Shown here: one piece after another, positions 1 to 11,648 of the stretch | How the letters are laid out: each line of letters begins with the position of its first letter | Position numbering within the stretch: the first letter of the stretch is position 1 | DNA from: Opisthorchis felineus | Lineage: Eukaryota > Platyhelminthes > Trematoda > Opisthorchiida > Opisthorchiidae | NCBI GenBank assembly: GCA_004794785.1 | Contig: SJOL01007541.1 | Location: 487,424-551,423, forward strand | Length of the DNA: 64,000 nucleotides | Direction: 5' to 3' | Notes under the pieces: model-generated | The model's database searches: none | Seen by the model: the letters and a program-made list of their open reading frames with translations, nothing else | Told to the model about the DNA's origin: nothing | Program-made: the position numbers and the translations under genes

Positions 1-289
1 TTGTTTTGCCCCCTCTCGCTTTGTTTTTGCCCGCCACCTTCAAATCCTATCGACCTGACCTTGCTCGATTTTCTCTCCAAAAAAGCATAGTAACTGCCTC
101 CCTGCCCGTGCCGGTTTAGTGATGACTACGTCTACATCGGATAACGCCCCCGCCTATGACGCTGTTCCTTTTTCCAAAACCCATGTATCCACATTCCCCA
201 CCAGTCATGCCTTTACTCGGACTGTAACCTTATGATCATGCCTGACGGCATGCCACCCACAAGTTGGGAATAAACGTTATTATTATTAT
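1..289 (+). mobile_element. Probable 3' end of a non-LTR retrotransposon
   Basis: The segment has no long reading frame. It ends with an AATAAA-like signal (within gggaataaacg, about 270-280) followed at once by a (TTA)n tail ending near 289. A terminal TTA or TTAT microsatellite just after a polyadenylation-like hexamer is typical of 3' ends of CR1-like or similar LINEs. The decayed Gypsy sequence starts immediately afterwards. The clade cannot be told from the untranslated end alone. Confidence 0.4.
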
Positions 290-1905
290 TATGTATATCC
301 ATTCGGAACCAGAATATGCAGTCCACACAAAAGCCGTATTAAAGCGTGCTCTGGAAGCTGACCTGCGGACAAGTGAAGCCAACACAAAGCTCGCTCGATG
401 CTGTGTGACACTGCTTGGGCATAAAGTGGGTCAATTAGAGGTTAGTCCAGTGCCGGCCTGATCCAGGAACGCACAGTCCATAATCCAAGCGGTCCTTACG
501 ACAGTCTCTCAGACGAGCAGTGTACTACGGTCAGATCGTATAGGACATCGAAATGAATGCTGCTCCACTGTACCACCTATTGCGTCGAAATCAGAAGTTT
601 GAATGGACATGGGTAGCTCATGAACCCTTTGAACGCGTCGAAAGGCAGATGTTGGATCCGCGACTGACCCTCAACCTGCTCAGGGTCTGGGAGATGTTTA
701 CTGTCGCAGCGGAAGTAAGGGACCTGGGTATCGATTTGGTCCTAAAGCGGAGGGATGAGGTTATAGGATATGTCGGTAATAACCTGGCTAACGATGGGCA
801 GAAGCACACCACCGTTGAGAAAGTATGTTAAGCAATGTAAAGACGTAATACACTACTCATAAGGTTGCTGAAAATTATTTGATAGCGCACGACAAGTTTC
901 GCCCTTCTTGGATCTAATTAGGTAGGTGCAGTCTCAGAGGTTTCGTCAACCTTATGTTTTACTTGAACCCGAATTGCACGAACTTAGCGAAACACACCCA
1001 TTTGCAAACCAATTTGGTTTTGCGGGAGACTAACCTGGAACCCAGCAGAATCTGTCGTTTGTGATGTTTTTGAGCAACTGAATGTGCTGCACTAGGCCAC
1101 CTCATGTTTTAGCTGGTACAACATTCGAGGTATCGCGATACATGTATAGACGCCGTACACTACTAATAAGGTTGCTGAAAATTCGCGTCGGAACCGATCA
1201 TACCCCCCCTGAGCGGATAAGGACCACTAATAGTACCCGGAGAAAGCTCGTTCGCTGGAAACTGCGGGTACACGAGTAGGATTTCACGATCCGGCACGTA
1301 CCGGGAAAGGAAATTTACCTGGTCGATTGGCTGTCAAGACCCGAGTCTGGAGATGAGACCCAGAAGATCATGATTTGCGCCAACAGCCCCGTCGTCAGAC
1401 TGAATCCCTGAAGGTTGGTGCAACTACAACGGCAGGGAAGGCTACAGCCGCCTTGCAGGACGGAAGGGATACTGAGAAGACGGAGAGAGATAGAGAGCTA
1501 GAGACCTTCCAGGGGCACTCCGGTAGGCCGGGCTTAAGTAAAGCTGGCATAATATCCTGGACCGCCAAGGATTAAAATGTCGTGCTGCCCGTGATGTCTT
1601 GCGTCTTGAGACGGAAGCTGATTGGAGAAAGCCACGGAATGGTGTACACAGGGTGTACCAGGACATAGGATTTGCCTCGGCAAAGGGTCTGCTGGCCAGG
1701 GATAAGAAGTAAGGTAATGGGTTACGTGTTGACCTGTAAACGGTGCCAAATGACGTAAGGGGATACGGCAGGGGCACCTCACTCAAAGGAACCTATTCTT
1801 GTATCAGAGATCGGAGAGTATTTGTCCTTTGAAGTCATGGACCCCTTTTGGTAACTGCTAGCGGAGATCAACATGTTGTAATGATTTTCACAGATCGACA
1901 CGCAG
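290..1905 (+). pseudogene. Decayed Gypsy pol remnant (RT end, RNase H, integrase start)
   Basis: This stretch aligns with the better-preserved Gypsy element further on: 290-838 matches about 8090-8640 (end of reverse transcriptase and RNase H) and 1184-1905 matches about 8695-9420 (RNase H end, connection and integrase zinc finger). Recognisable peptides include HSEPEYAVHTKAVLKR and NAAPLYHLL. Many stops and indels break the frame, so no protein is made. About 45 bp of expected pol sequence is missing where a 345-bp ribozyme-bearing repeat interrupts it (839-1183). No LTRs flank it. The remnant is clearly older than the element at 5432-10499. Confidence 0.85.
839..1183 (-). mobile_element. 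Retrozyme-like hammerhead repeat inserted in Gypsy remnant (copy A)
   Basis: The insertion begins with gacgtaatacactactcata (842 on) and ends with a second version of the same motif, gacgccgtacactacta (1149 on), each followed by aggttgctgaaaatt. It is therefore one monomer of about 307 bp plus about 34 bp of terminal redundancy. Read on the minus strand, the 5' unit carries a hammerhead-like block, but the core is mutated (CTAATTA instead of CTGATGA), while CGAAAC and loop AAGAAG remain. The host Gypsy sequence resumes at 1184. The redundancy suggests that a piece of a tandem or circular multimer was inserted. No clear target-site duplication was seen. Confidence 0.75.
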
Positions 1906-4900
1906 GATCGAGGCTTTCGCCCAAGTTTCCCGGGTTGGTTTTGTTCTTGTCGTTCAGCGGCTGTCGTACACCTGGAAGGCACAAGCGAAAAAAGGGTGTA
2001 GCACGGCTCGTTCCAAGCGCGGGGCAGTATGACTGCCAGCACAAGGCCTCGTGTAAAAAGTGTCTAATAGTGCCTTGAACTGGGTTCTAGAAGGAGCGTG
2101 GACAACGGCGAGCACTTATCAAGTTAGTAGCCTCCCAACAGACTGGGTCGTTTACCTGGGTTTTAAATGGAGGTCTAAGACTCGAAGTCAAGTGGTGGGT
2201 TCAAAATGGATCCTAACACTGAGTGAAGCTGCTGCACAAAGTTGTTATTGAATACGTTCTGCGCCAAAGAAGCTTACATTTGTTAAAAAGGTAAGCTTTA
2301 GAACCGAATCCGTTGAAAAACGAGGCTTAGCTTAAAGTGCCTTACTATGATACATTAGTAAATATCTGTGGTTTCATACACTTTAAATTTAGAGGAGCTG
2401 TAATGTAATTCAAAAGCTGTAATGTGTGCTATGCTTGCACGTTAACTCCAGAGCAAATCGCTTGACTGTCGAAACCTTGAAGATAAAACAATCCATCGCG
2501 GATATAAAACACCAAGATCAATTCAAAGCCATGCTTTACCTAGATTACTAACCGTATGGAAAAAATACTTGCCGCTAAAATCAACAAACAACGGTCTGAA
2601 GAAAGGTACGGCGGTAAAATAATTCCGGGCCTGAAGAACTGTGAAGTCTGCGATCAGGATCAACCGAAGTGTTACCCAAGTTGCGCTGAGTTCTCCTCCG
2701 GTGAGTTTTCATGTCACTACATCTATCTAGACTTTTGTCAGTTTTGCAAGAAGTGTACCAATAACCCATTGACCAAGTGTTTGGCTGGGCCCTCATCACG
2801 GTAGGGGAAAGGGTTAAAAGCCACAAAGTCCAAAATTTCACCCACAACTCTAAAAATATCGCGAAAATAACCAGAAGCTCTCAGTTTTTGCCTTGAATTC
2901 GTCCTTCTGCGCTGCTTCTTGTACTGACTACTAGTGTAACGGTGTGTGAAATATGTGAGTAGAATCTGGTCGTGTCAAAGCACCTCTCCGTGCGTCATAG
3001 AAGGTTCGTAAGGAAATTATGGAACTGCTTCGCAGTGCTTGTTCATTATTGTTTGCTATTCAAAGAACTTGCAAATGAGATATGTAAATGAGATTTTTAC
3101 TTTCGCATCTAGTAGCTAGTTACTTCTGTTCGTGTTGGTCGGTAAATATCTCCGCACTGAAGGGCGTTTTTCCCTTTCACTGTGCAAACCAAGGTTGGAC
3201 AGTAGTTATCTGCAGCCCGCTGATACTGCATGATCTTAGACAAAACGTATCAGATCGAAACCGGATGACAACCCACTTACGCTCATCTGTTTCACGGGAT
3301 GTGTCACAATCCTCCTCACTTTTGCCAAAACGAAGTCAGGAAAACAAGCAACAATGGGCAATCATGCGCAAAACCATCAGCGTGATCACGTGCCGGATGT
3401 AGCTAGGGGAGCGGTGGCCTACAAGGTTATCCTAATAAATGTCATGCCATAAATAAATAATGCTGATAAAGCGAAACGCGTGTATCACAGCTGCACCAAA
3501 CAAAGGGATGTCCAACGACTGACTGGTCTTATCATGGCACCCACCATTGACATAACCTTGAGTAAAATTATTGAGTCGCGATACATCTATCGAAGTAGTA
3601 CCTTCATCAAACCTTGACCTAGGATAGAGGTACCCTATGAACTACCAACAAAAACAAACTGCCTCAGTCGATTGGCGACCTTCCACTTTAGCGTTAGACC
3701 TTCGGTAGTTATCCCTCTTCCGACTTACAATGTAGCACTGCAAAAAGCTAGACAGCCTCCCTTTTTCGGGTTAGCAATCACCGGCAACAACGACAAACGT
3801 CTGTTCAAAATTACAGAGCCCCCATCCGTTAACTTTACACATGCGTGACGGTTATTTTGCAAACTCTCGCGACACAGTGTCCTCGTTTTGCAGCCAGCTG
3901 GCATCGCAAAATTTCGACTAAAGTCGGGACATCTGACGCCAACTTATCCACCAATAAAACGTATGTGCCCACAAAATACTGTCATTTAAAAGAGCACGGA
4001 GTAAGGATTTACTCAAAAAATAGACTCTGCTGTAAAAAAACTAGGGTGACTGTGTTGGCCGTATGTCTTAGCTGATCTAGATATCTTGGTCGTAAACGAC
4101 TCATCACCAGTCCAGGAACATTGTCACTGCCTTTTTGCTTGCATGTGTTTATATTCATAGTGCCATCCGGGCCCGACATTCATCTCTGATAAGTTGTTAA
4201 AGTCCACATCACTGTTATATTTTTTCTTGGGTTGGATTCGTTGGATTGGCTGGCATAGCCGTGATCTTTGGCCATCTTTCATGACTGACGTCAATTAAAC
4301 ACTTTTGGCGTGAACTTAGACCCTGACCTCAACGCGGCTTTTGTCAACTTGGCTCCAGAGGGACCCGGTTTCTTAGTTTGTCGCTGAAATATGCTGCTTT
4401 ATTTGATTATTTTAAGTTTAAAGTCTTCCGAAAAAGGTGACAAGCTGACCAAGCCTGGTTTACAGGGACGGTTGGTAGAATCTTTCGTGTAGTAGCATGT
4501 TTCTAGGAGATTTCCGGCTCATTTTTTGTCTCCGCGTACCAGAAATGTTACGTGTCCTACATCAGTTTTGTTGCCTTCGTAACCCAGAATGCAGCGATGA
4601 GGCATAACGAGTTGAATCTCCGGCTTTTTATTCATTCGCAAACAGAATTTCTATAGAATTTCTTCAACCGTAGACTTGGTTGAGCTCATCGTATCTCTTG
4701 CTTGATCAGTCTGTTCCGTCAACTTCCATATCTGCTCGCGGAAACGGTCGATCGATGAGCTACAATAATTACCTTTTGGTACACTAGCCTTCATGGGAGT
4801 TTGGACACATTTTGAACCCACGGAGAGATGGCTTCGCTTTGTTCTGCAGCCGATTTAAAGGCGCCTTTTTCTCTGGGCCGTTTGAGATGAAATCTTTGGA

Positions 4901-5431
4901 TATCCATTGCTCTAAGATACCTAAATTAGAAAGGTTTTTCAATTCTGCGTTGCTACGGCGTCCTCACCCTCTTACATGGATCAAGAGAGCAGCTAACTTG
5001 TGTGGTTTATTATAAAGCTGCCGAGATCGTCAGTTATCCGGCCGACGCGTATACTTCCAGTATGAGAAAGTTCTGACAGTCCTACCTACTTTTTATGGGT
5101 TTATTCGTCCATACATTTTATTGCGAATTTCATACCTTTAAACGTTGAGTTGGACATATGGTGTACACTTTATTTTAGGTGTGGTATCATTCGGACAAAA
5201 TGGTTGTACACCTAGCGAGTTTAAAGTTACGCAACGCTCTTCTTTTTTCGCCTTATAGCTGCGGTAATGCATCTGATACTGAACTCCTAACAGCAGCTGC
5301 CAGATCCGCCCCTCAAAGAAAGTGCCCGTTCATCTAAACTACAGGAATTTGTGAGGCCTGCGTGGATTCAAGTTTACCATTGTGTTCGGCATGCTCTGAA
5401 TAAGTTCCACTTTTTGAGACAACACTACCAG
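1906..5431. other. No gene recognised
   Basis: Only short open frames without recognisable domains or flanking splice signals are present. An open frame of 104 codons at 3088-3402 starts with a hydrophobic stretch but resembles nothing I know, and there is no supporting exon structure. No hammerhead core, LTR or SINE was noticed here. Confidence 0.6.
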
Positions 5432-5735
5432 TGTAGCGGTGGATATTAGTGATGAGGCACGCGAGTAGTATGTGTTTTCTAGTAACTCCGCCTTGGTCTA
5501 ATGGAAGATGGGATCCATTATGGAATTTGTGGAACTGCTTTGCAGCATTCGTGTACACTTGCGTGGTAGTCAGTGAATATCCAAGAGTTCAAGAAGACGC
5601 GTTCAAGAAGACGGATATTCAGTTTTTAAAAACAACGTGCATATGAGAGTTTGACTTTCCTGTCCAATAGTCTGTAACCGATTAGTCGGAGTTTTCTTAT
5701 AAAAACCTCCGAGGCAAAGGGCATTCCTCCCTACA
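5432..5735 (+). repeat. 5' LTR of Gypsy element
   Basis: 304 bp, TGTA...TACA. It carries TATAAAAA near 5697 as a possible promoter element. Within it, GAATATCC (5575-5582) and GGATATTC (5613-5620) form an inverted repeat around two tandem copies of ttcaagaagac. Positions 5574-5680 are identical to 10338-10444 in the 3' LTR, whereas both flanks have diverged strongly. Confidence 0.93.
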
Positions 5736-5737
5736 TT

Positions 5738-5750
5738 TGGTGCAGTGACC
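5738..5750 (+). other. Putative primer-binding site
   Basis: TGGTGCAGTGACC begins two bases after the 5' LTR. A PBS starts with TGG because it pairs with the CCA end of a tRNA. The implied acceptor stem (GCAGTGA at the tRNA 5' end) looks closest to a serine tRNA, but I cannot assign it with confidence. Confidence 0.5.
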
Positions 5751-5759
5751 AGGATAAGG

Positions 5760-6430
5760 ATGAAGATCCTGTGGCCACAACCCTTTGAGGATGGGGATGT
5801 GCGGACCTTCATGGAGAATTTCGAGGAAGTTGCGGAGGCGGCTGGACTAGAGACCGACCGGGGTAACTTGGCGGCACTGAAGACCCTCCTCAGAGGCCGG
5901 GCGAAAACGGCCCTGGATGCGGCCACAAGGGGCCCTCGGAAGATGGACTGGGCCGCCGCGAAGGGAGCTTTTGCAACAGAGTTCGACACGCCGGCCGACT
6001 GCCAAGAGGCTATGAAGCGGTTCAAGACGGCCAGGACAGACCCTGGATGTGACTTGACGGTGTTCTTTGCCAGCCTGCAGCGGTCAATGGTTCGGGCCTC
6101 GCCGGGACCGGACGAAGCGTCGCGCCACTAGTTGCTGCCTGACCAGTTCGTCAAAGGTGTGCATCCTGTGTTTCTTGCCCAGTTGCGGCTGGCAAGAGCA
6201 ACTGGTGCATCTGGCACAAGAATTGGCCAAGGCGCCGCTGGCCACGTTGCAGTCGCAGAACAACAGGGATGAGTCAACAGTGGAGGACCTGAAGAACAAA
6301 GTCAACCAACTCGCCGAACAGCTTGCAACCATCCGGTCGGAATTTCGGAGGCACGCTCGAACGAGCTGATGCTACAAGTGTGGCATGCCTGACCATTGGA
6401 AGAATCAGTGCCCTCGTGCCCGACCACCTG
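5760..6430 (+). pseudogene. gag: Gypsy gag (capsid and zinc knuckle), frame-broken
   Basis: A first open frame (about 5745-6131) encodes a gag-like helical domain with FEDGDVRTFMENFEEVAEAAG followed by LRGRAKTALDAATRGP, the usual start of Gypsy gag. I take the ATG at 5760 because the frame begins just after the LTR. It stops at 6129. The rest continues in other frames: a coiled-coil-like run rich in Glu, Gln and Lys, then a CCHC knuckle at about 6370-6412 reading CYKCGMPDHWKNQC (C-X2-C-X4-H-X4-C), which packages element RNA in this family. A stop separates the coil from the knuckle, so no full gag can be made. Confidence 0.85.
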
Positions 6431-6591
6431 TACGTAATAAAACTTTGGAATTCTCTTCTACTCCCGGGTGGGTTGCAATTAGTGCAGTGACACAGGCTAC
6501 CATACAGGCCGTTATCGAGACAAACGGGAAGAGGGAGCCATTAGTGCTCTAGGAAAAAGACGTTGAGCTCGAATATAAAAAATGGGAGACA

Positions 6592-7102
6592 CTAATAAAG
6601 GTTGAGTATTACGTTTAAGTAGAAACTAAGATTAGGTGCACCCTATGAATAAAAATACGACGTAAAAATGAAGTACGCTAACCTGGGGAGACTTATCAGT
6701 TTGTAAAGGTCCTTGGTGAGGTTGTGCGGAGAGAAACCGGATGTAGGGGGCGTCCTCTTGGCGATATTATCACACACACTTGTTCCTTGTCCCGTGGCCT
6801 AAGGTTTGTTGACGCTAGATCCAAGGACCGATGCGGCGTGCAGTTGAGGCATGGTGCGCTGGTGTGTTAAGCTTGCCGGTGCTCCAACGTGCGTGTGTGT
6901 GTTGTGTTTCGCCATGTTCCTTGCTTATATATGTCGTTGCATCGAGTGGGACGTGAAATAATGTGAAATCACATGGCGTCCTTTAAAAGTTCACGGAACT
7001 GGAGTTGGCCTGTTGTTGACATGTTGTTCACAAAGGTCGTATTCAGTGTCACGATGTTGTCTCGTGATTCACGTTGTGGGATGTGGAACAAAACAAAACG
7101 CG
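6592..7102. other. Possible 0.5-kb insertion between gag and protease
   Basis: The gag-pol junction here is about 500 bp longer than expected and encodes nothing like protease. It is bounded by a perfect 9-bp direct repeat, tgggagaca, at 6583-6591 and 7103-7111, which could be a target-site duplication. The interior is GT-rich in part (gtgcgtgtgtgtgttgtg) and shows no terminal inverted repeat. A 9-bp duplication is typical of Mutator-like elements, but nothing else supports that class. Confidence 0.4.
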
Positions 7103-7130
7103 TGGGAGACAGTGGACGCGGATGCACTAA

Positions 7131-8954
7131 TTAGATTGGGCAACCGCTACAGAGCCGTGCCTAACTGATACGGGAAAGGGGGTATCACTGAGGCGGAGAT
7201 GGAACGAAGCTGCATGCAAACCGTGCGCGCTAGCCGTAGGAGCAGTGGGTGGACACCGACTGAAATTTGACTGATTGTCGATGCACTCAGTGCGCCTAGG
7301 CGACAGGTCCGTGCAGCACGAGTTTTTTATCAGCCCAGACATTGAGCAGACAATCTTGGGAGCCGATGTTCCCAAGGGCGCAGAATCCGTGGTTGACATC
7401 AAGCGCGGAAAACTGGTGACAAAGTATAGCGCAGTCAAGCTTGAATGTTACCCAAGCAAAGCCGTGAACGAGTTGCATGTCCGAAAGCTTACGTCCTGTA
7501 ACGTGCCGTCAGTACAATCCGTGGTCGAGGAATACTCCGAATTGTTCACAGGCGAAGAGGATCCGTTTGGCTTCTGCTCGTGGATTGAACACGAAATTCC
7601 GCTCTCGTCTGAATGCTTTCGACCTTACGGACCCCGTCCGCTGCCACTCCATCTACGGGAGGAGGTCCATAAGCAAGTGCAGGAGATGTTGAAAAATGGC
7701 ATAATTGAGGAGGCCAACAGTGCATACAACTCCCCGGTTGTGCTTGTAAAGAAGGCAAATGGAAAGTATCGGTTCTGCGTGGATTTTCGGCGTTTGAACC
7801 AACTGACCGTAAATCGGGTTGTAGCTGTCCCTTCGGTGGCGGATATTTTCGATTCCCTCCAGCATTCCCGATATTTCACGGTGTTCGACTTGCGTTCCGG
7901 ATATTGGCAACTATCTATCAAGGCGGAGGACCGGGAGAAAACGGCGTTCACCGTTGGGGACACCCAATATCAATTTAGACGGATGCCGTTTGGTTTGTCG
8001 GGAGCACCATTCACATTCCGGCGCTTGATGCTTCGTTTAACGAAGGGTCTACAGAATGTTGCCGTGTACGGGGATGATATCGTTGTGTACAGCAATTCGG
8101 AACCAGAGCACGCAGTTCATTTGAAGGCCGTATTGAAGCGTATCCGGGAGGCGGGCCTGCGGATAAATGAAGCCAAGACACAGCTCGCTCGGAGTTCAGT
8201 GACACTACTAAGGCATAAAGTGGGCCACGGAGAGGTTAGCCCACTGACAGAAAAACTGGCAAAGATCGAGGATTGTGCTGTTTCCAATTCCAAGCGATTC
8301 CTACTGCAGCTTCTTGGACGGGCAGCATACTACAGCCGGTTTGTCCAAGATCTCAACATGATAGCTGCCCCACTGTACGACTTGCTCGAGCAAAACCGGA
8401 AGTTCGAATCGACCAGGGAAGCACACGAGGCTTTCGAACGTGTCAAAGCGCGGATGCTGGATCAGCAACTGACCCTTAAACTGCCCAGGGTCGGAGAGAT
8501 GTTCACTGTTGCAACGGACGCTAGCGACCGCGGTATCGGCGCTGTCCTGAAGCAGAGGCATGGAGTTATCGGATATGCCAGTCGCGTCCTGACTAACGCT
8601 GAGCAGAAGTACTCGACTATTGGGAAGGAATGTTTAGCGATCGTCTGGGCCCTGGATAAGTGGAAGCAATACCTGCTTGGACAAAGATTTCATGTCGAGA
8701 CCGATCACAAACCTCTGGAGTGGATCAGGACCACCAGAGATCCTCGCGGAAAGCTCGCGTGCTGGGCACTCCGGTTGAAAGAGTACGACTTCCCGATCCG
8801 GTACGTGCCAGGAGAGGAGAACCACCTGGCTGATTGGCTGTCAAGACCAGAGGCTGAAGATGAGGTCCCAAGGATAGTGATTGGTGCCAATAGCCTCGTC
8901 GTCGAACTGGATCCCGGAAGGTTGGTGCAAATCCAACGACAGGATCCTGTGTGA
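7131..8954 (+). pseudogene. pol: Gypsy pol: protease, reverse transcriptase, RNase H
   Basis: Aspartic protease starts at about 7158 with CLTDTGKGVSL (DTG active site, normally DTG-A). One in-frame TGA at 7272 interrupts it before FISPDIEQTILGADV. From 7275 a 559-codon open frame runs through reverse transcriptase: NGIIEEANSAYNSPVVLVKK, FCVDFRRLNQLT, FDLRSGYWQL and catalytic YGDDIVVYS (the usual Gypsy form is YIDD or YVDD). RNase H follows with FTVATDASDRGIGAVL, KECLAIVWALDKW and VETDHKPLEW. The RT and RNase H domains look intact; only the protease carries a stop. Confidence 0.92.
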
Positions 8955-10140
8955 TGGAAGGTTGCAGCCGCCTTATTGGATGGAAGGAGTATTGAGAACG
9001 GAGACGGAGACAAGGAATTGGAAACGTTCCAGAGTCACTTCGATAGGCTTAGTCTGAGTGATGCTGGCATAATTTCCTGGAACAACACCGATTCTGATGT
9101 TGTGCGGCCGTAATACCTCGCGTCTTTAGAAGGAAGCTGATCGTCAAATGCCACGAGATGGCACACACAGGGTGCACCAAGACGTACGACCTACTTCGGC
9201 AGGGGGCCTACTGGCACGGGATGAGAAGTGAGGTGACTGATTATGTGGTGTCCTGTAAGCGGTGCCAACCAATGAAAGGGGATACCACAGGGATGACCCA
9301 TCCCATGGAACCCATTCCTGTATCAGAAATCGGCGAGCTATGGTCTGTGGACGTCATGGGTCCCTTTCCGGTGACAACCAGTGGAAATCAGTATATCGTG
9401 GTGATGACAGAACACCTGTCGCGGTGGTTCGGGGCGGCAGCCCCGAAACAAACCAACGGGCGACGACAATCAGCGGAGTGGTAATGCGTCACATTGTGGC
9501 CAACCACGGGGTGCCAAAAATTATTCTAACGGATCAAGGGCCTTGCTTCGAGGGCGAAGAGTTTAGGAGTTGCTTGCAGAAGCTGGGCATCAGACGGCTA
9601 AGGACGAAACCTTACCACCAGCAAACAAATAGTCTAACCGAACGCAACAACCGAACGATCAAGGAGCGGCTGGCGGCCAAAGGAAGTGACTGGGAAGTGA
9701 ACCTGCCGATGGTGTTGCTCGCTCACAGTGCTTCCATACAGCCAACCACAGGAAAGTCTCCGTTCATGCTGATGTACGATCAGCATTCCTGCCTCCCGGT
9801 TGTGGCCGGCAACAAGCTTGTCTCCAGAGGAGCTAGGAGATGAAAGGAGGAAAGCTCGAGTAGACTTGTCCGCCGCTCAGGAAAGGACTAGACAGAAAAA
9901 GACAAGTAGAAAGGCACGACCATTCTCCATAGGCGCGAAGGTCAAGTAAAAGGATCATCAGAATCCTGGGAGGAGTAAACTGATGTCGCGGAAGCTGGGC
10001 GATCGGTGGCAAGGTCCGTTTGTCGTTACCGACCGCCGGGGGAACGTCTGTACAATGCAAGACGGTCGGTGATCAAAAAGAATAAGTGGGACTCAGCTTC
10101 GGAAGTGGCATGATACACCCAAGGGGCTGCCAAACAGACC
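8955..10140 (+). pseudogene. Gypsy integrase, split over several frames
   Basis: The zinc-binding HHCC part is KCHEMAHTG (H-X3-H) and SCKRC (C-X2-C) at about 9145-9267. Catalytic D1 lies in WSVDVMGPF and D2 in IILTDQGPCF; the glutamate is in SLTERNNRTIKERL, giving the D,D-35-E pattern. The C-terminal domain is seen as RWQGPFVVTDRRGNV near 10005-10050. Frame changes occur near 9105, between about 9430 and 9455, and near 9820, with further stops after that, so this copy cannot make integrase. The enzyme would normally join element cDNA to host DNA in the nucleus. Confidence 0.88.
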
Positions 10141-10181
10141 AGCTGCAGGAAAATGGAAATCCGTGGCATGCAAGCGACCTT

Positions 10182-10196
10182 TAAAGGGGGAAGGTG
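10182..10196 (+). other. Polypurine tract
   Basis: AAAGGGGGAAGGTG lies immediately before the 3' LTR, the expected position of the plus-strand primer in Gypsy elements. Confidence 0.7.
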
Positions 10197-10499
10197 TGTA
10201 CCGGTGGTTACTACTGATGAAGCATGCGGGTAGTAGGTGCTTTCTCGTAACTCCGCCTTGGTCTAATGGAAGATGGGATTTATTACGGAATTTGTGGGAC
10301 TGCTTTCAGCATTCGTTTACAATTGCGTAGTAGTCAATGAATATCCAAGAGTTCAAGAAGACGCGTTCAAGAAGACGGATATTCAGTTTTTAAAAACAAC
10401 GTGCATATGAGAGTTTGACTTTCCTGTCCAATAGTCTGTAACCGTTTAGTTGGTGTTTTCTAATAAACAACTCTGCGGTGAAATGCTTTCCCCGTTACA
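10197..10499 (+). repeat. 3' LTR of Gypsy element
   Basis: 303 bp, TGTA...TACA, partner of 5432-5735. AATAAA at 10462-10467 is a likely polyadenylation signal; the matching place in the 5' LTR reads TATAAAA. The central 107 bp (10338-10444) is identical to the other LTR. Confidence 0.93.
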
Positions 10500-11648
10500 T
10501 CAGTATATTTAATTATAGGCGGATTGATTCCCAGGGAGGCGACAGTCGTCAATCCCACTGAGTTGGCCAGTTAGTGTTTTCATGCTTCGTTGCCACTTCT
10601 ACCCTCCTTGCAAGCACAGGTATGCACCCATTTGAAAATGAAATTAATAATAAAGGAACTTGAACTAACTTTCCCTCCTCTATTTTTCTTCGATTGGATA
10701 TGTTGCAGAAAGGACGCCTTCTTTTCGCTTTTGCGTATTATCCCAGATACCATAGTCTTTTCTTGACAAGACCTTACTCATATGGTTGTTGAAAATTATC
10801 CAATGGTTAACTGTTAGTTTTGCTCATCTAGGTGCTCATCAGAGTCATAATGCATACGTTTTTGTACAGCTTATTCCCCACCTAAACATCAATTCGTAAC
10901 TAACAGGTCTTATACAGGCATCCGCAAATCAAACTGTTAGAGCATAGTTAGACGAAATGTCAGCTGCGACTCCTGTGTTTAAGAATCTTTGTCAGCCTTT
11001 TGAGTAGCTTTGCGTCAAGAAATTGTTTGACATCATAAACGTCGTCCTAAATGATACATGGGACAACCCCAGTGCAACATACTCAACTGAAGACTACCAT
11101 ATAAGAGAGCTTGAAGTGAATTTCTTTTCCTGGCCTGCACTTTTCACAGTTTCTAATCAGTTATTTCAAGTCAGCGCGGAGTTGAGGAACCAGAATAAGC
11201 TCAAGGACATACTTTACATAAGTGGATAACCACGTGAATCTGCTTGCGCTTTAATAGAACCAACGCTTTGGCTGCCGAGCGTGGATTTCTACAATCCTTG
11301 AAATGGTTGCCCACGGCACCTGAAACGTCAGACTGTAACATCTTATTCCACTAAGCTGTGCTTTGACTGTAAACTCTCCACATTATAAGCCATATGGAGC
11401 TAAATTAGTTCAGTAAAATCAGAACCGAGTTAGGCCCCGATCTCCCCACATAGAATAATCCTGGTATTCACATAATAAGTTTTAAATTAGTCAAACTTTG
11501 GTTCGGATAAGAATCTCGACAATAACTTGTGAGGAACAAGCAGAAGACGTATTTCGTCTAGAGGAGAAGTTGGTGATTCAATTTGTGAATTTGATAGTTT
11601 AAGGTTTGCGGAGTTTGTAATTCTGTACCAGAGGTTTGTCATGAACCA
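10500..11648. other. No gene; one decayed hammerhead-repeat fragment
   Basis: No coding region is recognised. About 10765-10855 (minus) resembles the 307-bp repeat family: ttactcatatggttgttgaaa then ctaggtgctcatcag, heavily mutated. Nothing else is identified. Confidence 0.5.

Larger units (their letters stand above)
5432..10499 (+). mobile_element. Gypsy-type LTR retrotransposon, nearly complete but inactive
   Basis: The element has two LTRs (5432-5735 and 10197-10499), both starting TGTA and ending TACA. A primer-binding-like site follows the left LTR and a polypurine tract precedes the right one. Gene order is gag, protease, reverse transcriptase, RNase H, integrase, which is the Metaviridae (Ty3/Gypsy) order. 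Flanking 4-mers CCAG and TCAG differ by one base and may be a decayed target-site duplication. Coding capacity is lost through nonsense and frameshift changes in gag, protease and integrase, plus an apparent 0.5-kb insertion between gag and protease. A more decayed relative lies at 290-1905. Confidence 0.95.

Noticed and set aside
6708..6829. Inverted repeat ggtccttgg / ccaaggacc inside the possible insertion
   Set aside because: Nine bases over 120 bp are expected by chance at this scale and do not lie at the insertion ends.
7272..7274. TGA between protease and RT as a programmed readthrough site
   Set aside because: Readthrough in retroelements usually lies between gag and pol, whereas this stop is inside protease and other lesions show that the copy is decaying.
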